64,000 nt of DNA from Metabacillus malikii. GTDB lineage: Bacteria; Bacillota; Bacilli; Bacillales; Bacillaceae. The stretch's first letter is position 1; each line of letters begins with the position of its first letter. Under the pieces are notes generated by a model. The model was given only the letters and a program-made list of their open reading frames with translations, was not told where the DNA came from and did no database searches. Below are positions 57,154 through 64,000 of this stretch, piece after piece. A program made the position numbers and the translations under genes. The stretch spans positions 24,905 to 88,904 of the forward strand of contig NZ_JAUSUD010000022.1 of the NCBI RefSeq assembly GCF_030813355.1, given 5' to 3'.

Positions 57154-57997
57154 AGATAATTCCTCGCTTTACCTTTTCACCTGTCCGATAACAATGTGTT
57201 GGTACTATATCTATCTCAGGATAACGAGTATGTAAGTCGTTTAATCTCTCGACATTTCTTCTGTATGACTTTTTATCTTCGATGATTATATTTGCCAGCC
57301 AATGTGGATATACAAGTTTCTCATACGTATCACTAATCCACACTGCATCTGCAACAAGAAAAACTCTTTTCCCGCTCTTCAAATTGACAAATATTCCAAA
57401 TTGTCCGATTGCATGACCTGTCAAATCTGTTGCAATCAAACTATTATCATTAAAAATATCAAAACCGATAGTAAACTCACCGTAACTTTTATCCAGCTGT
57501 AATTCTATCATTTTATCAATAAAGGAAATTCTAGCTTCAAGGTCATCTGGAAGTAAATCATGTAAACAACCTTTCGTTATTGCATGAAATTTGGATTTCG
57601 TTGATATATTTTGATATGCCTTATTAAATGAGAGAATTTTTGCTTCAGGAAAATCCTTTAAACCTGCTGTATGATCTCCGTGAAAATGTGAGAGAATTAT
57701 ATATTTAATTTGACTACGGTCAATTCCATCTTTCTCTAATTGACGTTTGATGGACTTCTCCTCCGAAAAGTATACTGGCGTGATTTTAGCATATGCAGAA
57801 TACGGAAATGATTTTGTGGCTTCAAAAAAATGCGATGCATATCCTGTATCGAAAAGGATATATCCAATTTTATCGTGTTTTATCAAGGCAACAGTCGCAG
57901 GAAACTTCATCTGTTGGTATGAACCTTTTGAATAGATGATTTTTTTACTATGCGTACAATACCCACATTCGTAAAATGATAATGAGCTAACTGTCAT
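57146..57997 (-). CDS. Metallo-beta-lactamase-fold hydrolase
   Basis: A 283-aa metal-dependent hydrolase of the lactonase-like group. The metal motif HFHGDHTAGL (His104, His106, Asp108, His109) is intact, with a later His in ATDLTGHAIGQFG and an Asp in FLVADAVW. The N-terminus has an unusual CGYCTHSKKII pair of cysteines. It overlaps the epimerase gene by 11 nt. In this operon it may cleave a thioester, lactone or similar ester intermediate. Confidence 0.88.
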   Translation of the reverse strand: MTVSSLSFYECGYCTHSKKIIYSKGSYQQMKFPATVALIKHDKIGYILFDTGYASHFFEATKSFPYSAYAKITPVYFSEEKSIKRQLEKDGIDRSQIKYIILSHFHGDHTAGLKDFPEAKILSFNKAYQNISTKSKFHAITKGCLHDLLPDDLEARISFIDKMIELQLDKSYGEFTIGFDIFNDNSLIATDLTGHAIGQFGIFVNLKSGKRVFLVADAVWISDTYEKLVYPHWLANIIIEDKKSYRRNVERLNDLHTRYPEIDIVPTHCYRTGEKVKRGIIYE

Positions 57998-58979
57998 GTT
58001 CTTCCCACCATTCTATAAACGTATTAATCCCTTGTTCTATCGATACTTTTGGCTGGTAACCTAATTCTAATTTTGCTTTTTCGATTGATAAGGTTTGAGA
58101 TTGTGATAACAAACTAACTGTATACCGTGTTAATAGTGGTTCTTTACCGTTTAAAAAATGAATAGAACACTTCTCTAAAATTCCAGCAATTAAGAAAGCA
58201 CTCTTAGCAGATATTTTTATATAGTTAACTTTTAAGCGAAGTAGACTTGTAACATTATCAATTAGTTCATATAAGTCTGCCGTTTCACCATTTGTAATAT
58301 TATATTTTTGCCCTAACGTTATTTCATTAGAATTAATACAAAGGATAAGAGCGTCAACAACATTATCAATATAGGTTAAATCAATTTCTACAGTTGCATC
58401 ACCAATTTTAGGGAAAATTCCTTTTTCACATACTTTTATTAGCCGAGGAAGGATCGCATTATCACCTGGACCAAATATCGCACGTGGTCGAATTGTAATC
58501 GTAGGCAATCCCTCCATAAATGCTTTATCAATTTCTTGTTCTGCTAAATATTTTGTTTTTGCATAGGCATTGACTGCTTGAGCAGGAATTGAATCTGATT
58601 CCTTTACATCTCTTCGTTCATCAAAAGCAAAATAAATACTAGGAGTCGAAACATGAATAAGCCGTTTCACATTGTTTGTTTTGCATCCTTCAATAACATT
58701 CATTGTCCCAAGTACATTTGCATTGTAAAAATCGATATATTTCCCCCATGGTGAAGAAAGAGCCCCACAATGAAATACAATATCCTGTTTTTCACACAGT
58801 CTTATCATTTCTTGTCTATTTTCGAGGTCTGCCTGTTTAAAAATAATACCATTATTTATAAGTTGATTTCCTACTACATGGTTTCGCCCTATTCCAGTAA
58901 CAGTGTGTCCGTCTCTAACAAGCCGCTCTGCTAAATGTTTGCCTAAAAAACCTGTTGCACCAGTAACTAACACGTTCAA
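57987..58979 (-). CDS. NAD-dependent epimerase/dehydratase (3-beta-HSD-like reductase)
   Basis: An extended short-chain dehydrogenase of about 330 aa. It has GATGFLGKHLAERL at the N-terminus, CGALSSPWG, the catalytic YAKTK (Tyr-Lys) and IRPRAIFGPGDNAILPRLI. The 3-beta-hydroxysteroid-dehydrogenase-like subgroup includes OleD, which reduces 2-alkyl-3-keto acids. ATG 58991 lies inside the previous gene, but TTG 58979 (MNVLVTGATG) has the GGTGA ribosome binding site and is preferred. It is cotranscribed with the KAS III and ATP-grasp genes. Confidence 0.88.
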   Translation of the reverse strand: MNVLVTGATGFLGKHLAERLVRDGHTVTGIGRNHVVGNQLINNGIIFKQADLENRQEMIRLCEKQDIVFHCGALSSPWGKYIDFYNANVLGTMNVIEGCKTNNVKRLIHVSTPSIYFAFDERRDVKESDSIPAQAVNAYAKTKYLAEQEIDKAFMEGLPTITIRPRAIFGPGDNAILPRLIKVCEKGIFPKIGDATVEIDLTYIDNVVDALILCINSNEITLGQKYNITNGETADLYELIDNVTSLLRLKVNYIKISAKSAFLIAGILEKCSIHFLNGKEPLLTRYTVSLLSQSQTLSIEKAKLELGYQPKVSIEQGINTFIEWWEEHDS

Positions 58980-58980
58980 G

Positions 58981-60141
58981 TTATTCACCATCCCAATTTA
59001 TATCGATTGTCGATTGGCTTATTACGTTTAAATTCGATTTTTTGCTTTCTTTCCAAAACTGGTACATACTAATAAATTGATAAAAAAATGGTTTAGGATC
59101 ATTTTTTCGAAATGTAATATCTTTAAACGAAAAGAGAATCTGAACTATGCGTCTAAAGCGGTTAGGGGATGTTATTTGACTTAATCCGTAAATGCAAATC
59201 CCCAATTTAATCGCCTCTTTCCTACCAGATTTCGGAGTAATTTTCTTCGACAGATTGTTTTGAAATATCAAACCTAAATCCTCATCAAATAAGTGTAATC
59301 CACTTGTCGTTCTTGGATTACACTCAATTGGAATCGGTACACCATCTTGATTCATAATAAAGTCAAACGAAATTTGTCCAGTAAACGAAAGTTTTTTCAC
59401 TACTTGTCTAATAAAAGCCTCAATTTCTTCATTATCTATATTTTCGAATGATAATGTTGCACCTAATCCAGCTGTGAATTCAGAACGATAAATCGAATGG
59501 GCTACTAATTCACCGTTTTTCGCGATACTATATGAACAATATTGTTCCCCGTCAACCTTCTCCTGAATAATCCACGAAGTTGACGATGTTTTCGGCATTT
59601 TTTCAGGTAACTCATCTATATTGTTCAGAAAATGTACTCCATCAGAAAATCGCGAAAACACTTTTTTCAATACAAGTTTCTTAGTTAAAAAGGTAGTCCG
59701 AAGATTGGACATGTTGTATGTTTCGGAAAGTAAATATGTTTTCGGTGCTTTTAATCCAATTTCACGGATAAACCGAATGAATTTATATTTATTATGGAGC
59801 AAATCCAATTTTACAAATTCATCAACAAACACTTCACAATAACTACTTAATTGTTCTTTAAATTTTGAAATATAAAAAGTTTCTTCACATGTTGGAATTA
59901 ATAAGTCAATCTTATTTTTCTTTATATATTGTATTAATATTTCTAACCATTGCTTCGTTTCAAACTTTGGTGAAGGATATAAGAAAAACTCCTGAACAGA
60001 GTTTGATGTTTTCGTTAAGGCATAAGGAATACTATCTGCTGTATAGACAACCATTCCGGATTCGGCCAATAATCTACAAAAATGCAATGTAACAGGGGCT
60101 CTTGCCCCTGTTATTAAGACTCTTTTTGAATTAGTACTCAA
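58981..60141 (-). CDS. ATP-grasp ligase
   Basis: A 386-aa ATP-grasp enzyme predicted to join a carboxylate to an amine, thiol or hydroxyl. It has an N-terminal pre-ATP-grasp Rossmann segment (VLITGARAPVTLHFCRLLAESG), the central ATP-binding lysine region (LVLKKVFSRFSDGVHF), the SWIIQEKVDGEQYCSYS strand and the metal-binding FDFIMNQDGVPIPIECNPRTTSGLHLF. It starts at TTG 60141, 7 nt after AGGAGG, and overlaps the KAS III stop by 11 nt. The substrate is unknown. Confidence 0.88.
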   Translation of the reverse strand: MSTNSKRVLITGARAPVTLHFCRLLAESGMVVYTADSIPYALTKTSNSVQEFFLYPSPKFETKQWLEILIQYIKKNKIDLLIPTCEETFYISKFKEQLSSYCEVFVDEFVKLDLLHNKYKFIRFIREIGLKAPKTYLLSETYNMSNLRTTFLTKKLVLKKVFSRFSDGVHFLNNIDELPEKMPKTSSTSWIIQEKVDGEQYCSYSIAKNGELVAHSIYRSEFTAGLGATLSFENIDNEEIEAFIRQVVKKLSFTGQISFDFIMNQDGVPIPIECNPRTTSGLHLFDEDLGLIFQNNLSKKITPKSGRKEAIKLGICIYGLSQITSPNRFRRIVQILFSFKDITFRKNDPKPFFYQFISMYQFWKESKKSNLNVISQSTIDINWDGE

Positions 60142-61123
60142 GGATGATTCCTCCTATTGATAAGCCTGCAGAAGTACCTAAAAATAGAACTTTATCCCCT
60201 CTTTGTACTTTCCCTTGTTTTATCGACTCAAATAAAGCCATTGGAATTGAAGCTGCTATCATATTTCCGTAATTCTCAATAATCGTCATAAAAGAATCCT
60301 CATTTACACCAAGTTTTTTACGGATAATCCTCATTGCAGATGCACTTGCCTGGTGTGGTATCACCATTTTGATATCGTCCATTGCAAGATTTGTATCTTT
60401 AAATAATTTGTTAATAAATGTTGGCATTATTTTGTACGAAAGCTTAAAAATTGCTTTCCCATCCATATCAAATAAAAAGTCCTCTTTCTTCTGTTCTGAA
60501 TACTCCCGTGGATGAAGTTTCGTTCCCCCGCCTCTAATTTCTGATAGATGTGCTCCGACACTATATGTCTCCATATGTGATGAAATAATTTTTGATTGAC
60601 CGTTTGACTTTGAAACGACAACTGCAACAGCCCCATCACCAAATAAGATACTACTTTCATCCTGCTTCCAATTCAGACCTACTGAAGCTATCTCAGAAGA
60701 AACAATTAATACATTTTGAAAACGTCCACTTTCTATAGCATAAGAAATCATATCTAATGCAGTAAGAAAACTTAGGCATGTCGAGTTCACATCAAATGAA
60801 GGAACTCCAGAATGTTGTAACCCTAATTGCTTTTGGATGAGCGCAGCATTACAAGGTATCGCTTGCTCCATCGTACCACTACCACTAACAATACAATCTA
60901 CTTCTTCCAGCTTAATAGAAGCATCTTCGATTGCCCTTTTAGCTGCTTCTGCACCCATAAAAGAAGCAGTCTCATCCGTAACAAAATATCGTTTCTTAAC
61001 ACCCGACTTTCTTTCCGACCATCCAGATTTAGCACCTATCAAACTATCAATTTCTGAAGAATATACAGTTCGATTTGGTACATATGTGCCAATTCCACTT
61101 ATTTTTATATTTCTTTTAAACAT
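60131..61123 (-). CDS. 3-oxoacyl-ACP synthase III-like condensing enzyme
   Basis: A thiolase-fold enzyme that condenses acyl thioesters. Counting from ATG 61123 (330 aa, after TGGGGTG), the triad is complete: Cys116 (NSTCLSF), His257 (IPHQASASAM) and Asn287 (YGNMIAAS). The N-terminus ISGIGTYVPNRTV and ILFGDGAVAVVVS are typical of FabH/OleA-type proteins. The frame opens further to 61177, but that extension does not match the family. It is the first gene of the operon, so it probably makes the acyl backbone. It is not placed with fatty-acid genes, which argues for a secondary role. Confidence 0.92.
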   Translation of the reverse strand: MFKRNIKISGIGTYVPNRTVYSSEIDSLIGAKSGWSERKSGVKKRYFVTDETASFMGAEAAKRAIEDASIKLEEVDCIVSGSGTMEQAIPCNAALIQKQLGLQHSGVPSFDVNSTCLSFLTALDMISYAIESGRFQNVLIVSSEIASVGLNWKQDESSILFGDGAVAVVVSKSNGQSKIISSHMETYSVGAHLSEIRGGGTKLHPREYSEQKKEDFLFDMDGKAIFKLSYKIMPTFINKLFKDTNLAMDDIKMVIPHQASASAMRIIRKKLGVNEDSFMTIIENYGNMIAASIPMALFESIKQGKVQRGDKVLFLGTSAGLSIGGIILEY

Positions 61124-61247
61124 AATAGCACCCCATATATAATGATAATCAAGAAAACTTTGATTAGTAAGATTCATATGATGCTATCTTACCGCTTTTT
61201 GCTTATTTCGGAAATAATCAATTTTCAACTTAGTTGGTATTACAAAT

Positions 61248-61305
61248 AAAATCGACACAAATAGACAATTGGTCATGTAGCCAATTACCTATTTATGTCG
61301 ATTTT
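61248..61305. terminator. Long 25-bp hairpin between the DUF418 gene and the biosynthetic operon
   Basis: Two 25-nt arms (61248-61272 and 61281-61305) pair with only three mismatches, all or mostly G-U compatible, around an 8-nt loop (TCATGTAG). On the minus strand TTATTTG follows. It could end the DUF418 transcript. A CAGCATAATTATGCTG palindrome (61381-61396) lies upstream of it. Confidence 0.55.
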
Positions 61306-61432
61306 AATCACTGTAAAATATATGGTCACGTTACTATCTGGATTATGCGGACTGAGCTGCTTTATAATATACGATCGTTCCAGCATAATTATGCTGAAGA
61401 AAAACAACCAATTTATCAATCTAATTAAAATA

Positions 61433-62623
61433 CTACATGCTAACTGTTTGATTATTACTTGTTTTACCCTTTGGTGCTCCATTCCATGTTAAATTAGTAA
61501 ACATTCGTAATAATCTTTCTAATGGTCCAATTCTAAAACACTTTAAATACCAATAGCTTCCAACCATTTGCAACATGTAGATGAGTAGTGAAAGGCCAAT
61601 GCCTAAACCTACACCTAGTTCACCGAATAAACCGAACCCATAACCGTAAAAAATCGTAGTACATATTACCGTCTGTGATATATAGTTTGTAAACGATAGT
61701 CTTCCGACACTCTCAAACATTTTTACAATCATAATCCTTCTTGTACCAATGTACATAAGTGCAAATAGACATATATAACCAAATGATAACAAATTAGCAC
61801 CAAATATATTAAAGACCATTCCCCAATTACTTTCTGGTAACATGTAAACGATACTTTTTAATATTAATCCAACAGGTATTAAAAAAGCAGCGAAAAGGAA
61901 ATACCTTTTCTTTTCAATATTTGGTGTAACGAACCATTCTTTTTTCGCACAATATATACCTAATAAAAAAAGTGTAGCAGAAAGCAGTGGTGTCAAAAGC
62001 AATCCAAACATAACAAAATATATAGGAAAATCAATTGGTGTCTCATTAAGTCGATGGTCCATAATTTCAAAATAACTACCATTACCGTAAACTTCTATCG
62101 TATTTTGTATATAGTCTTCTGTACTCTTTTTTTCAGCTGCAGTTTCAAAATTACTACCACCATAACCTGATAACGGTACTAAACAAAGCAATATAATTGT
62201 CCATATAAGTAAAGTCTTTGGTTTACGGTTTAGGAATAAGAGCAGGAAAATTGCCATCACTCCATATAATAATAAAATATCACCTTCCCAAAGAAAAAAT
62301 GAATGTAATAACCCTACGATTATTAAAAATATCGCCCTTCTAAAGAATGTTCGCTTAATCTTTATTCCTCTTTTTTTCAGACCCTTTTGCATTATGACCA
62401 TTGAATATCCGAATAAAAATGCAAATATCGGCATGAAACTTCCTTCAATGAAAATCTTTAGCAGATAATATGCGATATGCTCCACTTGACTCAATGTGAA
62501 AAAGTCCAAATCATCTTTTCCCCACATTCCATATTGAAAAATTAGCATGTTAGCCATTAAAATTCCGAACAAACTTAAGCCTCTTAATCCATCTATCGCA
62601 TGAATACGGTTTTGTATACTCAT
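61433..62623 (-). CDS. DUF418 family membrane protein (YeiB-like)
   Basis: A 396-aa integral membrane protein with about ten membrane spans. It begins with the family block RIHAIDGLRGLSLFGILMANM and ends with the DUF418 region (SVGRLSFTNYISQTVICTTIFYGYGFGLFG, GSYWYLKCFRIGPLERLLRMFT). DUF418 proteins are related to acyltransferase-3-like membrane proteins; function is poorly known. ATG 62623 follows AGAGGAGAG. It is monocistronic and diverges from the response-regulator gene. Confidence 0.9.
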   Translation of the reverse strand: MSIQNRIHAIDGLRGLSLFGILMANMLIFQYGMWGKDDLDFFTLSQVEHIAYYLLKIFIEGSFMPIFAFLFGYSMVIMQKGLKKRGIKIKRTFFRRAIFLIIVGLLHSFFLWEGDILLLYGVMAIFLLLFLNRKPKTLLIWTIILLCLVPLSGYGGSNFETAAEKKSTEDYIQNTIEVYGNGSYFEIMDHRLNETPIDFPIYFVMFGLLLTPLLSATLFLLGIYCAKKEWFVTPNIEKKRYFLFAAFLIPVGLILKSIVYMLPESNWGMVFNIFGANLLSFGYICLFALMYIGTRRIMIVKMFESVGRLSFTNYISQTVICTTIFYGYGFGLFGELGVGLGIGLSLLIYMLQMVGSYWYLKCFRIGPLERLLRMFTNLTWNGAPKGKTSNNQTVSM

Positions 62624-62774
62624 TACAACTCTCCTCTATTCTGTTATGCCCTTACTCTACATGCTGTAGTTTTCCTAAAAGAAACGACTAGTTAACAAGT
62701 AAGTAAACTTTTTCAATTTTTGTTCAACTTCTCGTAATGTTCATATGCTAGGATAATTGGAGAGGTGACTTAAC

Positions 62775-63485
62775 TTGGAAATGAAAAAAATACTACTCGT
62801 CGATGATGAGCGTTCTATTGTAAAAATGCTCGAAACAGTATTGCGCAAAGAAGGCTTCACAAAAATATATACAGCTTATACCGCAAAGGAAGCACTACAT
62901 ATCCTTAAGGAACATGCAATAGATATAATTGTTTTGGATGTTATGCTTCCTGATGAGAGCGGTTTTGACTTATGTCCGAAAATTAGACAGCTAACAAATG
63001 CCTATATTTTATTTTTAACAGCAAAAGTATCTGACTTAGATGTGTTGACAGGCTTTGCAATCGGTGGAGATGATTATGTAACGAAACCTTTCAATCCATT
63101 AGAAATCGTTGCAAGGCTAAAAGCTTACTTACGACGGAATCCGATTGATGAACAACAGGCGAATAAACCTTCTCACAATTATGATTTTGGACGTTTTACT
63201 TTGCATAGTAATTCAGGTGAATTATTTGTGAACGGTAGGTTAACTCCTTGCCCCGCTCAGGTATATATGTTGCTGCTTTATTTTTGCAAGCATCCGAATC
63301 AAATCTTATCAAAAAATGAATTACTTGAAGCAGTCTGGGGCTTTGATCATTATGTCGATGATAATACTGTCGCTGTCCATATTAGGAGAATAAGAGAGCG
63401 TATTGAAACGGATCCAAGTAAACCTGAACTTTTACTCACGGTTCGAGGACTTGGCTACAAGCTGGTGAAGGAAAAGAAACAATGA
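62775..63485 (+). CDS. OmpR/PhoB-family response regulator
   Basis: A 236-aa regulator. The receiver domain has VDDERSIV, phosphoacceptor Asp in IIVLDVMLPDES and Lys in YVTKPFNP. The winged-helix domain has LSKNELLEAVWGFDHYVDDNTVAVHIRRIRERIE and TVRGLGYKL. The start is TTG 62775, 6 nt after AGAGGTGA; ATG 62781 is too far away. Its stop overlaps the kinase start by 4 nt (ATGA). The target is unknown. Confidence 0.95.
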   Translation: MEMKKILLVDDERSIVKMLETVLRKEGFTKIYTAYTAKEALHILKEHAIDIIVLDVMLPDESGFDLCPKIRQLTNAYILFLTAKVSDLDVLTGFAIGGDDYVTKPFNPLEIVARLKAYLRRNPIDEQQANKPSHNYDFGRFTLHSNSGELFVNGRLTPCPAQVYMLLLYFCKHPNQILSKNELLEAVWGFDHYVDDNTVAVHIRRIRERIETDPSKPELLLTVRGLGYKLVKEKKQ

Positions 63486-63922
63486 AAAAGCTACGGAATC
63501 GACTAATTTTCCATTTCACCTTGCAATTTATTACAATATCTATTGCGATTGCTTTAATTGTAATCGTCTTGTTGTTTATATTACTCAATTACATAGCTAA
63601 AGATGAAATGAAACGGAATATTGCTGTTGGAACGTTAGAGGGCATTTTTAACGAGACTGAATTATATGAAGATAAAGCAATCATCCCTAATAATTGGAAA
63701 GAAATACTAAAACCTAGACAAATGTGGGTCCAAGTAATAAATAATAATGGCGACGTGATTGGAGAATTTAATACTCCCCGGGACCTACCTAGCAATTATG
63801 ATATTAGTGATATACTTTCAATCGAGAAGAATCAAGAATTAGAGGGTTATACAGTATTATCAAGACTTGATAACACTTATGAAGAACTTTATTATTTTAT
63901 ATTAGGTGAATCAATTTCGTAA
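63482..63922 (+). pseudogene. Sensor histidine kinase, truncated after the sensor region
   Basis: Only the first 146 residues of a kinase are present: a membrane span (about 15-40), then an extracellular region of about 100 residues. The second membrane span, HAMP, HisKA and HATPase domains are missing. The frame stops at 63922, directly followed by a hairpin and a new start codon unlike kinase sequence. Insertion of a mobile element is the simplest explanation. If the rest of the kinase lies beyond the window, an interrupted gene would be confirmed. Confidence 0.75.
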
Positions 63923-64000
63923 ATCTGAGCCCTACGGGCTCAAGGCTTTCAAGCACTAAAAAAAGGAGTACCTCCCCAAAATGTCGAATTTAGTAAGCAC
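63905..64000 (+). mobile_element. Possible left end of an IS200/IS605-like element (partial)
   Basis: A GAGCCC-TAC-GGGCTC hairpin (63927-63941) is followed by AAAGGAG and ATG 63981, which opens MSNLVST to the window end. A subterminal hairpin near the left end, no clear terminal inverted repeat, and a short transposase leader fit IS200/IS605 elements. The ribosome binding site is masked by GGAG-TAC-CTCC pairing. Another insertion sequence type remains possible because only 20 nt of the gene are visible. Confidence 0.4.

Overview
The window is AT-rich, low-GC Gram-positive DNA, most likely from a spore-forming Bacillaceae. Supporting this are Bacillus-style ribosome binding sites, perfect CcpA (cre) and PerR operator matches, a yesLMNOPQRST-like sugar locus, flotillin/NfeD, RsbR and YitT homologues, a Fur-regulated-basic-protein-like small gene and a class D sortase. 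No rRNA or tRNA gene was seen. Most genes lie on the minus strand. Genus cannot be fixed from the sequence alone.

Region 1 (1-17000) is a catabolic locus for uronate-decorated plant polysaccharides. It has a partial LacI regulator, uronate isomerase (uxaC), a rhamnogalacturonan-type acetylesterase, a GH105 unsaturated uronyl hydrolase, a GH115 alpha-glucuronidase, two paralogous sugar-binding lipoproteins, one ABC permease pair, a YesL-like membrane protein, a YesM/YesN-type two-component system, and at its head a small protein of the Anabaena sensory rhodopsin transducer (ASRT) family. A perfect cre site precedes the main binding-protein gene. No transport ATPase is present, so a shared MsmX-type ATPase is assumed. 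A GC-rich, structured intergenic repeat lies at about 2330-2670.

Region 2 (17000-36900) is mostly housekeeping and stress genes: acyl-CoA thioesterase, PerR-box catalase, succinate-semialdehyde dehydrogenase, metE behind a cobalamin riboswitch and terminator, a DEAD-box helicase, an RsbR-like STAS protein, NfeD plus flotillin, DUF3231, an MFS exporter, YitT, a nitroreductase and a chemoreceptor, with several small unannotated proteins.

Region 3 (37000-48500) is a second sugar region: GH127 beta-L-arabinofuranosidase with a divergent AraC regulator; a PTS operon (EIICB, a MapP-like sugar-phosphate phosphatase, EIIA) under two LacI-type operators; an L,D-transpeptidase; a serine hydrolase; and a GH27 enzyme with an AraC regulator. 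The two glycosidases together suggest L-arabinose-containing side chains as substrates.

Region 4 (48700-55700) has two small genes (one FbpA-like, with a consensus promoter and a perfect cre site), an aminoglycoside-phosphotransferase-fold kinase, an aldo/keto reductase, a class D sortase next to an LPKTA-anchored acidic surface protein, and a diguanylate cyclase.

Region 5 (55800-61130) is a tightly overlapping five-gene operon: KAS III, ATP-grasp ligase, NAD-dependent epimerase/reductase, metallo-beta-lactamase hydrolase and a PaaK/LuxE-like adenylating enzyme. It looks like a compact biosynthetic pathway for an acyl-derived small molecule and is the best candidate for an undescribed system here. 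Region 6 (61430-64000) has a DUF418 membrane protein, an OmpR-type response regulator and a sensor kinase cut off after about 140 residues, followed by what may be the left end of an IS200/IS605-like element.

Three dispersed 110-125 bp elements bounded by GTGACTCA/TGAGTCAC lie directly downstream of minus-strand genes (11429, 22142, 52393) and probably act as mRNA 3' ends.
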